The translations under genes were made by a program, and so were the position numbers. The notes under the pieces were generated by a model. That model did no database searches and was not told where the DNA came from. It worked only from the letters and a program-made list of their open reading frames with translations. A stretch of 64,000 nt of DNA, from the NCBI GenBank assembly GCA_001314845.1, contig LJZQ01000012.1:38529-102528 (forward strand), given 5' to 3'. The DNA is from Marinobacter excellens HL-55 (GTDB lineage: Bacteria > Pseudomonadota > Gammaproteobacteria > Pseudomonadales > Oleiphilaceae). Below, piece by piece: positions 8,631 through 18,050 of this stretch. Each line of letters opens with the position of its first letter. Positions within the stretch are counted from its first letter, which is position 1.

Positions 8631-8648
8631 TATCTTGTCAGAGCAATG

Positions 8649-9896
8649 TTACTGCTTGCTGCTGACAAACTCCGGATAGGCTTCCATACCACACTCAGAG
8701 TAATCAACACCTTCGTACTCGTCCTCTTCGGAAACTCGAATGCCCATGACAGCCTTGAGGATACCCCAGACGATCAGACTGGCACCAAATACCCAGACGA
8801 AGATGGTCAGGGCGCCGATGATCTGGCCGCTGAAGCTGGAATCGCCGTTGGTGATTGGCACCAGCAGCAGGCCGAGCAGACCGCAAACACCGTGAACAGA
8901 GATGGCACCAACGGGGTCGTCAATGCGCAGCTTGTCCAGAGTGACGATGCTCATGACCACCAGCAGACCGCCAAACGCACCGAAAACGGTCGCCAACAGT
9001 GGAGTCGGCGTGTCCGGGCCGGCAGTGATGGTCACCAGGCCGGCCAGCGCGCCGTTCAACAGCATGGTCAGGTCGGCTTTGCCGAACATGAGGCGGGCCA
9101 GAATCAGGGCCGCGAGACCGCCGCCAGCTGCTGCCGCGTTAGTGTTCATGAACACAATGGCGACGTCGTTAGCGGATTCTGCGCTCGCAGTGGCCAGGAC
9201 TGAGCCACCGTTGAAGCCGAACCAGCCCATCCACAGGATGAACGTACCCAGTGTGGCCAGCGGCAGGTTGGCACCAGGGATGGCGCGAATTTCGCCATTC
9301 GGGCCGTACTTACCTTTACGTGCGCCCAGTAGAAGTACGCCAGCCAAAGCGGCTGCAGCGCCGGCCATGTGCACGATGCCAGAACCTGCAAAGTCGCTGA
9401 AGCCCAGATCGCCGAGGTTGTACATGCCGAAGACATCCGCCCCGCCCCAGGTCCATGCGCCTTCCATCGGGTAGATGAAACCGGTCATGACCACGGCGAA
9501 GACAAGGAATGCCCAAAGCTTCATACGCTCAGCTACTGCACCGGATACGATGGACATGGCAGTAGCCACGAACACGACTTGGAAAAAGAAGTCTGATGAT
9601 GGTGCATAGGTCGATGCGGCTTCATAGACAAAGCCTTCTTCAACACCTATGTCCTTAATACCGCTTAGGAAGATGCCGCCGCCATACATGATGGCGTAGC
9701 CGCAAACCATGTACATAGTGCAGGCAACAGCGTACAGGGCGACGTTTTTAGTCAGGATTTCAGTCGTGTTTTTAGAGCGTACTAGGCCAGCTTCGAGCAT
9801 GGCAAAGCCAGCTGCCATCCACATGACCAATGCGCCACAAACAAGGAAGTAAAATGTATCTAGTGCAAACTGTATCTCAAAGACAGTGCTTTCCAT
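8649..9896 (-). CDS. amtB: Ammonium transporter
   Basis: This is a 415-residue Amt/Mep/Rh channel of the inner membrane with about eleven hydrophobic segments. Both conserved pore histidines are visible: GSGIVHMAGAAAALAG in the first half and ISVHGVCGLLGLLLV in the second. Signature stretches such as WGGADVFGMYNLGDLGFSDFAGSGIVH and FILWMGWFGFNGGS also match. The ATG at 9896 is chosen over the upstream ATG because GGAGG lies about ten bases before it and the protein then begins MESTVFEIQFALDT. It is the second gene of a glnK-amtB operon, so GlnK would plug the channel when nitrogen is ample. It ends at the terminator shared with speE. Confidence 0.95.
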   Translation of the reverse strand: MESTVFEIQFALDTFYFLVCGALVMWMAAGFAMLEAGLVRSKNTTEILTKNVALYAVACTMYMVCGYAIMYGGGIFLSGIKDIGVEEGFVYEAASTYAPSSDFFFQVVFVATAMSIVSGAVAERMKLWAFLVFAVVMTGFIYPMEGAWTWGGADVFGMYNLGDLGFSDFAGSGIVHMAGAAAALAGVLLLGARKGKYGPNGEIRAIPGANLPLATLGTFILWMGWFGFNGGSVLATASAESANDVAIVFMNTNAAAAGGGLAALILARLMFGKADLTMLLNGALAGLVTITAGPDTPTPLLATVFGAFGGLLVVMSIVTLDKLRIDDPVGAISVHGVCGLLGLLLVPITNGDSSFSGQIIGALTIFVWVFGASLIVWGILKAVMGIRVSEEDEYEGVDYSECGMEAYPEFVSSKQ

Positions 9897-9967
9897 AGGA
9901 GGCCCTCCGCACAAGGCTCTTAGGTTATAAGTTTTTTGCGTTGGCTAGTTGCCAGGTCAGTCTGGTG

Positions 9968-10387
<420 letters not shown>

Positions 10388-10417
10388 TCAATTGTGCGGA
10401 TTGCGTACGAGAGCTTT

Positions 10418-10433
10418 AGCATCGGGTGTGCCA
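10418..10433 (-). promoter_or_regulatory. Sigma-54 promoter of glnK-amtB
   Basis: On the minus strand the bases read TGGCACACCCGATGCT, matching the sigma-54 consensus TGGCAC-N5-TTGCW. The -24 GG and -12 GC are at the right spacing. It lies 112 bases before the glnK start, so the leader would be about 100 bases. Nitrogen-limited transcription by RpoN and NtrC is the expected mode for this operon. Confidence 0.75.
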
Positions 10434-10474
10434 ACGCAAAAAAAATGTTTAAAAACAGTGTGTTGTGTATTGTC

Positions 10475-10491
10475 CGCGCCAGAATGGCGCA
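10475..10491. promoter_or_regulatory. NtrC-like enhancer site upstream of glnK
   Basis: CGCGCCA-GAA-TGGCGCA is a near-perfect dyad close to the NtrC consensus TGCACCA-N3-TGGTGCA. It lies about 45 bp upstream of the sigma-54 promoter. A perfect consensus half-site TGCACCA follows at 10498-10504, and a GGGCGC/GCGCCC dyad at 10511-10523, so two adjacent NtrC dimers could bind. The rest of the 384-base gap between glnK and ubiK (10307-10690) holds nothing else I can name. Confidence 0.5.
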
Positions 10492-10690
10492 ATAAGCTGC
10501 ACCATAACAGGGCGCTGCGCCCAATCTTGTATCAAAACAGAGCATGGCCGGGCATCAGGCCGAAGCCATTATAATGCTGACCGGGCACAGTATGGCAGGG
10601 GCAGCGGTGTGATACACTCCCGTAAGTATTGTTAGCGGCATGGCCAATGGTCTGATCTTGCCGGGAAACTGATTTTTGGAGAGGTGTCAC

Positions 10691-10942
10691 ATGAAAGGCC
10701 CACAAGATTTTTTTGCTCAGTTGCAGGGTCAGTTTGGCCAGTTTGTTCCGGATATGGCCCGGGCTGCGAAAGACGATTTCGAGGCTCAGGCTCGGGCAAC
10801 CGTGATGACCGTTCTGTCAAAGCTGGAGTTGGTCACCCGTGAAGAATTCGATGCCCAGCAAGCGGTCTTGATGAAAACTCGTGAAAAGGTCGAAGCACTC
10901 GAAAAGCGCGTTGCCGATCTGGAGAAGTTGATCCAGTCGTGA
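10691..10942 (+). CDS. ubiK: Ubiquinone biosynthesis accessory factor UbiK (YqiC)
   Basis: This is an 83-residue BMFP-domain protein: an amphipathic N-terminal half (DFFAQLQGQFGQFVPDMA) and a C-terminal coiled coil (LMKTREKVEALEKRVADLEKLI). UbiK trimers bind UbiJ and help assemble the soluble ubiquinone-synthesis complex. Size and both segments match the family. The ATG at 10691 follows GGAGAGG; an upstream in-frame TTG is less likely. It diverges from glnK and lies just before comM on the same strand, a pairing I also recall from Pseudomonas. Confidence 0.9.
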   Translation: MKGPQDFFAQLQGQFGQFVPDMARAAKDDFEAQARATVMTVLSKLELVTREEFDAQQAVLMKTREKVEALEKRVADLEKLIQS

Positions 10943-11014
10943 TCTGCTGATCGGGCCCGAGCGCAGGATGCGCATTGCGGGCCCCATACTGAAACATTGC
11001 CAAGGAAGGTTGTC

Positions 11015-12547
11015 ATGCTTGCTGTTGTCCATTCCCGTGCCATTATTGGCGTCTCTGCTCCTGCGGTTACTGTCGAGGTGCACCTGTCCGGTGGGTTGCC
11101 GGCTCTTTCAATCGTTGGCTTGCCTGAAACCGGCGTGCGGGAGAGCAAAGACCGGGTGCGCAGCGCCCTGCTGAATGCGGGTTTCGAATTCCCCGCCCGC
11201 CGTATCACCATTAATCTGGCTCCGGCCGATCTGCCCAAAGAGGGCGGTCGTTTCGATTTACCCATTGCCCTTGGAATTCTGGCGGCCTCTGGCCAAATTC
11301 CGGGCGAAAGCCTCAAATACCTCGAGTTTATTGGCGAACTTTCGCTGGATGGCGCGCTGCGGCCGCTCAAAGGCGTGTTGCCAGCGGTGTTGGCTGCGCG
11401 CGAGGCAGGACGATCGCTTTTGCTGCCCCAGGAAAATGCCGAAGAGGCTGCTCTGGCCAGTAATGGCGATGTACTTGCGGCCAGCCACATTCTGACGGTA
11501 TGTGAGCATCTGTCCGGTCGGGCCCGATTGGTACCGCTTGAGCGCGGCGAGTCCGGCGTTGACGCCGGCGCGGCCGCCGACGCAGCGGATCTGGCCGATG
11601 TGCGGGGTCAGCAAGTGCCTCGTCGGGCCTTGGAGGTGGCCGCCGCCGGCGCCCACAATCTTCTGTTTTTTGGCCCTCCGGGTACCGGCAAGAGCATGTT
11701 GGCCAGTCGATTGCCAGGCATTCTGCCGGCTCTCGACGATACATCTGCAATGGAGGTGGCCAGTGTTCATTCCGTTGCCGGCTTGCCGCTCAAGGCCGGT
11801 GGTTGGCGTCAGCCACCGTTCCGCGCGCCTCACCATACCGCCTCAGCGGTCGCCCTCGTGGGCGGTGGCAGCAGCCCCCGGCCAGGTGAGATCTCCCTCG
11901 CTCACAGAGGTGTGCTGTTTCTTGATGAACTTCCAGAATTTGAGCGGCGGGTCCTGGAGGTGCTGCGGGAGCCCATGGAAACCGGCGAAATTGCCATCAG
12001 CCGCGCGGCCCGCCAGGTGACCTTTCCCGCTCGGTTTCAGGTGGTTGCCGCCATGAACCCCTGTCCTTGCGGTTACAGTGGTCATCCGACCGTCGAGTGC
12101 CAGTGCACGCCGCCACAGATTATGCGCTACCGATCAAAGATCTCTGGCCCTTTATTGGACCGTTTTGACCTGCATGTTGAAGTACCGGTGCAGTCGGGGG
12201 CCGTGTTGTTGGGTGCCGGCGAGGCCGGGGAACCCAGCGCCAGCGTGCGGGAACGCGTGCTGCAGGCTAGGGCCAGGCAGGCGGAGCGGGGTGTTCTGAA
12301 TGCAGGGCTGGCAGGTCGGGCGCTGGACAATGCCTGTCGGCTTGATGCCGACAGCGAACGATTGCTGTCAAGCGCCATGGAAAAGCTGGGCTTGTCTGCC
12401 CGGGCCTTGCACCGGATTTTGCGGGTTGCGCGAACCCTGGCCGATCTCGAAGGGCAGGCAGTGCTGGGCCGAAGTCACCTGGTGGAGGCGCTGGGCTATC
12501 GGCAACTGGACCGTCAGCATGGTCATAATTCGGTGGTCTCCTCCTGA
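11015..12547 (+). CDS. comM: ComM/YifB family Mg-chelatase-like AAA+ helicase
   Basis: This is a 510-residue YifB/ComM protein, a hexameric helicase that promotes branch migration during natural transformation. The N-terminal Lon-protease-like ChlI domain (residues about 1-130) has SIVGLPETGVRESKDRVRSAL. The AAA+ domain has Walker A GPPGTGKSMLASRLPG (about 220) and Walker B HRGVLFLDELPEF. A CPCGYSGHPTVECQC cysteine cluster follows at about 355. The ATG at 11015, after AAGGAAGG, gives the family start MLAVVHSRA. It follows ubiK and precedes trmB on the same strand. With pilT and pilU nearby it suggests, but does not prove, DNA uptake ability. Confidence 0.95.
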   Translation: MLAVVHSRAIIGVSAPAVTVEVHLSGGLPALSIVGLPETGVRESKDRVRSALLNAGFEFPARRITINLAPADLPKEGGRFDLPIALGILAASGQIPGESLKYLEFIGELSLDGALRPLKGVLPAVLAAREAGRSLLLPQENAEEAALASNGDVLAASHILTVCEHLSGRARLVPLERGESGVDAGAAADAADLADVRGQQVPRRALEVAAAGAHNLLFFGPPGTGKSMLASRLPGILPALDDTSAMEVASVHSVAGLPLKAGGWRQPPFRAPHHTASAVALVGGGSSPRPGEISLAHRGVLFLDELPEFERRVLEVLREPMETGEIAISRAARQVTFPARFQVVAAMNPCPCGYSGHPTVECQCTPPQIMRYRSKISGPLLDRFDLHVEVPVQSGAVLLGAGEAGEPSASVRERVLQARARQAERGVLNAGLAGRALDNACRLDADSERLLSSAMEKLGLSARALHRILRVARTLADLEGQAVLGRSHLVEALGYRQLDRQHGHNSVVSS

Positions 12548-12619
12548 ACCGGCGGACTCTGGTAAACTGGTTGGCAAGATTTCGATAATCAGATCCGTAT
12601 TGACGGTTGAGGACAACAG

Positions 12620-13345
12620 ATGACTGACCAGAATGAGACCCCCGATGCCTCCGGAGATAATCCGGTCACGACCCGCCGCGGTGTGCGCAGTTTTGTGCTG
12701 CGCCAGGGCCGGATGACCGAGGGTCAGAAAAAAGCCTACGACCGTAGCTGGCCAAAGTACGGCCTGAGCCGGGACAACGGTATGATTGATCCCCGGGAGG
12801 TGTTTGGCCGGGACAACATGCTCAATCTTGAAATCGGTTTTGGCATGGGCAAGTCGCTGGCGGACATGGCCGAGGCGGCCCCGGAGCAGGATTTTATTGG
12901 CGTTGAGGTGCACTTGCCCGGTGTGGGTGCTCTGCTGAAGGAAGTGGAAGACCGGGGATTAGAGAATGTTCGCGTTTACAGTATTGATGCCAATGACGTC
13001 ATTGATCTGTGCCTGCCGGATGCCAGCCTGGACCGGGTGATGGTGTTCTTCCCGGACCCGTGGCACAAAAAGAAGCACAACAAGCGGCGCTTGATCCAGC
13101 ATGAATTTGTTCAGCGAATCCGTCATAAGTTGCGGGTTGGCGGCATTCTGCACTTGGCCACGGATTGGGAGAATTACGCGGAACATATGATGGAAGTGAT
13201 GGCAGACTCTGAAGGCTTTGCCAACACCCAGGAAGAGGGTGGCTTCTCACCGCGTCCGGATGAGCGGCCGATCACCAAGTTTGAAAAGCGGGGTGAAAAA
13301 CTGGGTCACGGTGTGTGGGACTTGTTGTTCTACCGCACGAACTGA
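12620..13345 (+). CDS. trmB: tRNA (guanine-N7-)-methyltransferase
   Basis: This is a 241-residue class I SAM methyltransferase that forms m7G46 in t[17 protein letters not shown] is the SAM-binding motif. [18 protein letters not shown] is the highly diagnostic TrmB motif with the catalytic aspartate, and [20 protein letters not shown] is the conserved C-terminus. GAGGACAACAG precedes the ATG. It follows comM by 72 bases with no terminator between and may be cotranscribed. It converges on the membrane-protein gene at 13385. Confidence 0.96.
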   Translation: MTDQNETPDASGDNPVTTRRGVRSFVLRQGRMTEGQKKAYDRSWPKYGLSRDNGMIDPREVFGRDNMLNLEIGFGMGKSLADMAEAAPEQDFIGVEVHLPGVGALLKEVEDRGLENVRVYSIDANDVIDLCLPDASLDRVMVFFPDPWHKKKHNKRRLIQHEFVQRIRHKLRVGGILHLATDWENYAEHMMEVMADSEGFANTQEEGGFSPRPDERPITKFEKRGEKLGHGVWDLLFYRTN

Positions 13346-13384
13346 TGCCTTGCGCGGTCGCCCTCTCAGGTTTACCAGAATAGG

Positions 13385-13930
13385 TTAATGGCTGAGAGGG
13401 TGCCTCCGGGCAGCTCGAATTATGACCAGCCCGGCTATGCCCAGCACAAGCCCGGTGAGCTTAACCAGGGTCAGAATGGTGGCGGTCACGCTCATGGAGT
13501 CTGTGGGTGGGCTCAGGTTGTTCAGCAACACGATATTCTCTGCAACATCGCTCACCCCGGCAATCACAAAAAGCAAACGCACCCAACGGGCAATCATCCG
13601 CTCCCGAATGCCTGGCCGGTCCCGGGTGAAGTGCCTGGTCAATTGCAGCAGGGCGGCCAGGTAGGCGAGGATAAACAGAAAATCCACCCACAAAGACAGA
13701 TGCGCCCAGATCAACCCGCCGTCACGCCAGCTCCGGATGATGGTGTAAGCCTGTTCAGCCGTGCCGGCCAGTTGGAAGCTGACGATGCCCTGTGGCGCAG
13801 ATCCGGTTTTCAGTTGAAAGTTGATAGCCATCAGCACCAGAAACAACCCGATGGACACCACGAAAGAAATTTTCATGGGCAAGCGCATGGCGTGGTGCCG
13901 GGGCGATTGAGACGGCTGAGCTGAGTCCAT
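13385..13930 (-). CDS. Unknown inner-membrane protein, four predicted membrane segments
   Basis: I do not recognise this 181-residue protein. It has about four hydrophobic segments: FVVSIGLFLVLMAINF, then HLSLWVDFLFILAYLAALLQ, then LLFVIAGVSDVAENIVLL, then a C-terminal LTGLVLGIAGLVII. The polar loop between the first two is about 40 residues. The frame is open far upstream inside hemW. The ATG at 13930 overlaps the hemW stop by one base (TGATG) and is the natural start; an internal ATG before KISFVV is an alternative. It is the last gene of the metX-to-hemW operon, but no function follows from that position. Confidence 0.7.
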   Translation of the reverse strand: MDSAQPSQSPRHHAMRLPMKISFVVSIGLFLVLMAINFQLKTGSAPQGIVSFQLAGTAEQAYTIIRSWRDGGLIWAHLSLWVDFLFILAYLAALLQLTRHFTRDRPGIRERMIARWVRLLFVIAGVSDVAENIVLLNNLSPPTDSMSVTATILTLVKLTGLVLGIAGLVIIRAARRHPLSH

Positions 13931-15078
13931 CACAGAAAGTGTTCCAGCAAGCTGTTCAGATAACGCTGACCCTGCTCCGTCGCCTGAATCCGATCGGGGG
14001 TCAACAAGCATTTGTCGCGTAACGTTTGAAGTTGTACCGCAACTGACGACAAGGGTAAACCTGTACGCATAGGGTATATGTGTTCCGGGGCGCCCTGCTT
14101 CAGTCGCAATGCGTTCATCATGAACTCCAACGGTCGCTCCTCCAGTGCAATACACTCGCTGCCGGCGGTTCGGGAACCGATGCGTTTCAGGTAGGCTTCC
14201 GGTTGACGGGTCTTCCAGTAACGCCGAATTTGCCCGTCGGCCAGGCTGACCTTGCCATGGCCACCGGCACCCAGGGCCAGATAGTCTCCGAACATCCAGT
14301 AATTCAGATTGTGACGACTTTCGGAGCCGGCCAGGCTCCAGGCCGATACTTCATAATCGCTGAAACCTGAGGCTCGTAGTAAGTTCCCGCCCTGCTGATA
14401 GATGTCCCAAAGCCGCTCATCGTCGGGCAAATCCGGAGGTCGAGAAAAAAACTCGGTGTTCGGTTCAATGGTTAACTGATACCAGGATAAGTGGGCGGGC
14501 TGGTGAGCAAGGGCTTCGCGCAGATCGGCCAAAGCCTGCTCAGGTGTCTGGCCGGGCAGCCCGTGCATTAAATCGATGTTGAAGTTGTCAAACCCGGCCG
14601 AACGAGCCGCCTTAATGGCTTGATGTGCCATGGACTCATCATGAATGCGGCCCAGTGCTTTGAGCTGCTCGGGCTGGAAGCTTTGCACGCCAATCGACAA
14701 TCGGTTGATGCCGGCTTCACGAAAACTGTCAAAGCGACCGGCCTCGAGTGTGCCGGGGTTGGCTTCGAGTGTGATTTCGGCGTCGGTTGCGAAGGCCAAT
14801 CGCTGGCGCAATTGCTGGAAAAGCTGGTGGTAAAAGTGGCCGCTCATGAGTGAGGGCGTTCCGCCGCCCACGAACACACTTTCAATCGGGCGATCGCGAA
14901 CAAAACCGAGGTCATGATCAAGATCTTCCAGCAGGGCGTCCAGATAAGCGCTTTCTGGAATGTCGCCCCGGATGGCGTGGGAGTTGAAGTCGCAGTAGGG
15001 GCACTTGCGCACACACCAGGGTACGTGGATGTAGAGGCTTAGCGGCGGAGACACCGGCGAAACCGAAGCCGTTGCCAT
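13930..15078 (-). CDS. hemW: Radical SAM heme chaperone HemW
   Basis: This is a 382-residue radical SAM protein. LYIHVPWCVRKCPYCDFNSH holds the CxxxCxxC motif that binds the [4Fe-4S] cluster. SVFVGGGTPSLM is the SAM-contacting glycine motif, and the C-terminal HemN_C domain is present. HemW, formerly annotated as oxygen-independent coproporphyrinogen oxidase, passes heme to target proteins such as respiratory complexes and is distinct from HemN. It follows rdgB by four bases in one operon, as in Pseudomonas and E. coli. The downstream gene starts on its stop codon. Confidence 0.94.
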   Translation of the reverse strand: MATASVSPVSPPLSLYIHVPWCVRKCPYCDFNSHAIRGDIPESAYLDALLEDLDHDLGFVRDRPIESVFVGGGTPSLMSGHFYHQLFQQLRQRLAFATDAEITLEANPGTLEAGRFDSFREAGINRLSIGVQSFQPEQLKALGRIHDESMAHQAIKAARSAGFDNFNIDLMHGLPGQTPEQALADLREALAHQPAHLSWYQLTIEPNTEFFSRPPDLPDDERLWDIYQQGGNLLRASGFSDYEVSAWSLAGSESRHNLNYWMFGDYLALGAGGHGKVSLADGQIRRYWKTRQPEAYLKRIGSRTAGSECIALEERPLEFMMNALRLKQGAPEHIYPMRTGLPLSSVAVQLQTLRDKCLLTPDRIQATEQGQRYLNSLLEHFL

Positions 15079-15082
15079 GCCC

Positions 15083-15691
15083 TCAGCGCTCCTGCCGGAG
15101 CTGTTCCAGTAGGCCGGCCAGGGCGCGTCCGCGGTGGCTGATTTTACCTTTTTGCTCGCGCGTCAGCTCAGCGGCGCTGCAATTGTATTCCGGTGACAGA
15201 AACACCGGATCATAGCCAAAACCCCCGTCGCCCTGTGGGCTGGTCAAAATCTGACCGGGCCAGCGACCGTGACTGATGATCGGGGTTGGGTCATCGGCGT
15301 GCCTCAGGTACACCAGGACGCAGTGGAACTGGGCGCTGCGCTGATCTGCGGGCAGCTGGCGCATGGCGGCCAGCAGGGCCTGAACATTGTCAGCATCGCT
15401 GGCGTTGGTGCCAGCGTAGCGAGCCGAGCGCACCCCCGGCTCACCATTCAGGGTATCCACAGCAAGTCCACTGTCATCAGCCAGCGCGGGCAGCCCCGTC
15501 ACTCTTGATGCGTGACGGGCTTTCAGAATGGCATTTTCAATAAAGGTGACTGCGGGCTCTTCTGCCTCACCGACGCCCAGCTCGCCCTGGGGTACAGGCT
15601 CCAGTCCCAGTGGCCTGAGCAGGTCGTTGAACTCAGCGATCTTGCCCTTGTTGTTGCTGGCGATAACGAGTTGAGTCATGGCGTCAGTCAT
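15083..15691 (-). CDS. rdgB: Non-canonical purine NTP pyrophosphatase (RdgB/HAM1)
   Basis: This is a 202-residue XTP/dITP diphosphatase that removes ITP, dITP and XTP from the nucleotide pool. [18 protein letters not shown] is the N-terminal substrate-binding motif. [24 protein letters not shown] holds the metal-binding acidic residues. FGYDPVF and ISHRGRAL are the conserved C-terminal motifs. Its start overlaps the end of the DUF4426 gene by eight bases and its stop is four bases from hemW, so it is translationally coupled within the operon. An internal ATG (MTQLVIAS) is an alternative start four codons later. Confidence 0.95.
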   Translation of the reverse strand: MTDAMTQLVIASNNKGKIAEFNDLLRPLGLEPVPQGELGVGEAEEPAVTFIENAILKARHASRVTGLPALADDSGLAVDTLNGEPGVRSARYAGTNASDADNVQALLAAMRQLPADQRSAQFHCVLVYLRHADDPTPIISHGRWPGQILTSPQGDGGFGYDPVFLSPEYNCSAAELTREQKGKISHRGRALAGLLEQLRQER

Positions 15692-16130
15692 TGAACAATG
15701 TGTGGGAAAACCGGACCGGCAGATCCCGATTGTGGCCGGTGGGGCGGGCTTTGATGTTAAAGGTCATCAGGTCGGCGGTGCGGTACTGGTACTGGGCAAT
15801 GAAGTAGACCGCATCGCCTTCCTGAATACGCCGGAACGCCAGGAAGTTCACCTGCTGGATATCGTTGGCAACCTGGCCCTCAACCTGTCCGCCCACGGGG
15901 CGAATCTCGCCATGCTCGCCCTCTGTCATGATCGATATGTTGATGATGCCGATGCTGCGGCTGCGCTGCAGGTTGTTGGCTCTGGCAACTTCCGGGTCCA
16001 GGAAGGTGCTGGGGAAGACACTCCAGTGCACCTTATATTCGCCAAAATCCTTCTCTCCGGCATGGGCCTGAGCCAGGATCAGAAGTCCGAAGGCCAGGGT
16101 AAGAAACTGTGTGATGGACCGAGCGATCAT
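15684..16130 (-). CDS. Secreted DUF4426 protein
   Basis: This is a 148-residue protein with a signal peptide ([20 protein letters not shown], cleavage after AHA). The rest is a beta-rich periplasmic domain of the DUF4426 family ([26 protein letters not shown]). The family has no known biochemical function but sits between metW and rdgB in Pseudomonas and relatives. The open frame continues upstream inside metW. The ATG at 16130 overlaps the metW stop (ATGA), follows GGGAG, and gives a clean signal peptide, so it is the start. Confidence 0.85.
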   Translation of the reverse strand: MIARSITQFLTLAFGLLILAQAHAGEKDFGEYKVHWSVFPSTFLDPEVARANNLQRSRSIGIINISIMTEGEHGEIRPVGGQVEGQVANDIQQVNFLAFRRIQEGDAVYFIAQYQYRTADLMTFNIKARPTGHNRDLPVRFSHTLFND

Positions 16131-16732
16131 GATGCGTTCTCCCGTGTGATGCGATAGATGGCAATTTCCCCCAACAGGTTTGGCCACAACCTGGCCAGCC
16201 AGCTGTTCTGATGCTGGCCGTCCACAACCCGACGGCTCTTTATCCGAATGCCTTTTTGTCGGCACAGCGCTTCAAAATCCTTGAAGGTACACAACCGAAT
16301 ATTGGGGGTGTTGTACCATTTATACGGAAGCGCGTCGGATTCGGGCATACGACCTTTCAAAGCCAGCCCCCAACGCAAGCGCCAATGGGCAAAGTTCGGG
16401 AAGGTGACAATGCCCTCACGGCCAACCCGAAGCATCTCTTCAATGACCTTGTCCGGGCGACGAACCGCCTGTAATGCCTGGGTCATCAGGACAACGTCGA
16501 ACATGCCGTCATCAAAGTTATCCAGCCCCTGGGTGTCCAGATTCTGCTCGATAACGCTGACGCCGCGGCCCATGCAGGTGGTGATGTGGTCTGGATTGAT
16601 CTCCAGGCCGAAGCCGGTCGCGCCGCGCTCGCGCTGAAGGAAATCAAGCAGCGTGCCATTGCCGCAGCCCAGATCCAGCACATGGTTGCCGGGTTGAACC
16701 CACTGTTGAATGATCTCAAGGTCTGGCCTCAT
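16127..16732 (-). CDS. metW: Methionine biosynthesis protein MetW
   Basis: This is a 201-residue SAM-dependent methyltransferase-fold protein of the MetW family. [20 protein letters not shown] is motif I, and GLEINPDHI carries the acidic residue that binds the SAM ribose. MetW is coded with MetX in many proteobacteria and is thought to support its activity in methionine synthesis; its methyl acceptor, if any, is unclear. It overlaps metX by four bases (ATGA) upstream and the DUF4426 gene by four downstream, so all three are coupled. Confidence 0.94.
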   Translation of the reverse strand: MRPDLEIIQQWVQPGNHVLDLGCGNGTLLDFLQRERGATGFGLEINPDHITTCMGRGVSVIEQNLDTQGLDNFDDGMFDVVLMTQALQAVRRPDKVIEEMLRVGREGIVTFPNFAHWRLRWGLALKGRMPESDALPYKWYNTPNIRLCTFKDFEALCRQKGIRIKSRRVVDGQHQNSWLARLWPNLLGEIAIYRITRENAS

Positions 16733-17877
16733 GCGCCCACCTCCCGTGCCACTCGGTCCAGGTAGGCGGTAAAGATATCCGTGTACCTGGGCGTGGGGAT
16801 CAAAAACGCATCATGCCCCCAGGGGGCGTCTATTTCGGCGTAACTGACTTTTTTGCGGGCCTGAATCATGGCGTTCACCATTTCTTCCGAACGGGCCGGG
16901 GTAAAGCGCCAGTCGGTACTGAATGATAGCACCAGAAATTCGCACTGAGCAGGCGCCAGTGCCTTGGCAAGATCGCCGCCGGCTGCGTAGGCCGGGTCGA
17001 AGTAGTCGAGGGCGCGGGTCATCAGCAAATACGTGTTGGCGTCGAAGATTTCCGAGAAACGTTCACCCTGATAGCGCAGGTAGCTTTCAACCTGGAATTC
17101 CGCATCAAAGCCGAATTTGTAGGCCTCTTCCCGCAATTCCCGACCAAACTTTTCACCCATGGAGGCGTCCGACAGGTAGGTGATGTGGCCAACCATTCTG
17201 GCCAGCATCAAGCCCCGGCGTGGCAAGGCTCCAAAGTCCTGATAGCGGCCATCATGAAACTCCCGGTCTGAGGTAATGGCCTGGCGCGCGACCTCGTTAA
17301 AGGCGATGTTCTGAGCGCTGAGTCTGGGTGTGGATGCTATGACCAGCGCGTGGCGCAGGCGCTCCGGGTAGTCGAGGCTCCATTGCAGGGCTTGCATTCC
17401 ACCCAGAGAGCCGCCTATCACCGCGGCCCACTGTTGAATGCCCAGCCGGTCGGCAAGGCGGGCCTGGCTTTTCACCCAGTCGGCCACGGTGATGACCGGA
17501 AAGTCAGGGCCGTAAGGTTTGCCGGTGGACGGGTTGATGGAGCTCGGCCCGGTGCTGCCATGGCAGCCGCCAAGGTTGTTCAGGCTCACCACGAAAAAAC
17601 GATGGGTGTCGACGGGCTTGCCGGGGCCGATGCAGCTGTCCCACCAACCAGGTTTTCGCTCGTCCATGGAGTGATAGCCAGCAGCATGGTGGTGGCCGCT
17701 CAAGGCGTGGCAGATCAGCACGGCATTGCTGGCATCGGCATTCAGCGTGCCATAGGTTTCTACCACCAGATCATAGCGCTCTAGAGACTGGCCGCAGGCC
17801 AGTTCGATAGGCTCATCAAAAGGGATGGTTTGCGGGCTTACTAAGCCCACGGAATCCGAGGGCAGGGAATCAGGCAT
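16729..17877 (-). CDS. metX: Homoserine O-acyltransferase MetX
   Basis: This is a 382-residue alpha/beta-hydrolase-fold acyltransferase that activates homoserine in methionine synthesis. The nucleophile serine is in [14 protein letters not shown] (about residue 150), the acid in [11 protein letters not shown], and the histidine in [18 protein letters not shown] and [16 protein letters not shown] are diagnostic MetX stretches. Pseudomonas-type MetX enzymes are often succinyl- rather than acetyl-transferases; I cannot settle which here. A perfect dyad GGTTGC-T-GCAACC lies at 17977-17989. On the minus strand TTGCAG (17987-17982) and TAAACT (17963-17958), 18 bp apart, form a possible promoter. 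No SAM riboswitch could be drawn in the 173-base leader. Confidence 0.94.
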   Translation of the reverse strand: MPDSLPSDSVGLVSPQTIPFDEPIELACGQSLERYDLVVETYGTLNADASNAVLICHALSGHHHAAGYHSMDERKPGWWDSCIGPGKPVDTHRFFVVSLNNLGGCHGSTGPSSINPSTGKPYGPDFPVITVADWVKSQARLADRLGIQQWAAVIGGSLGGMQALQWSLDYPERLRHALVIASTPRLSAQNIAFNEVARQAITSDREFHDGRYQDFGALPRRGLMLARMVGHITYLSDASMGEKFGRELREEAYKFGFDAEFQVESYLRYQGERFSEIFDANTYLLMTRALDYFDPAYAAGGDLAKALAPAQCEFLVLSFSTDWRFTPARSEEMVNAMIQARKKVSYAEIDAPWGHDAFLIPTPRYTDIFTAYLDRVAREVGA

Positions 17878-18012
17878 GGGTGTGATGAGTTCCTGGTCCG
17901 GTCCACAAGTGTCTGGCCACAGGCCAGGAATTGTGCGGGAGTTCGCGACAACGTTGCAGTTTAAAGGGGGGTGGGGGGTTGCTGCAACCGGTGCGTGTCC
18001 GACTTGAGAGGT

Positions 18013-18046
18013 TTCAGTCCCCGGGCGACGATCGCCCGGGGACTGA
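18013..18046 (-). terminator. Strong hairpin after the dynamin-like gene
   Basis: A perfect 16-bp stem (18013-18028 with 18031-18046) with a three-base loop lies directly after the dynamin-like gene stop and before the metX leader. It lacks a T-run (AAACCTCTC follows on the minus strand), so it may also act as an mRNA end stabiliser. It separates the GTPase gene from metX. Confidence 0.7.
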
Positions 18047-18050
18047 ACGC

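Noticed and set aside
11258..11836. Minus-strand frame inside comM
   Set aside because: It mirrors comM codons and shows no domain; comM itself has intact AAA+ motifs.
13361..13400. Terminator-like hairpin CCCTCTCAG/CTGAGAGGG between trmB and the membrane-protein gene
   Set aside because: The loop is 22 bases, one arm lies inside the coding end of the minus-strand gene, and no T-run follows.
17878..18050. SAM-type riboswitch before metX
   Set aside because: I looked for SAM-I, SAM-II and SAH-like folds in the 173 bases; only the short GGTTGC-T-GCAACC dyad and a promoter-like pair are present.
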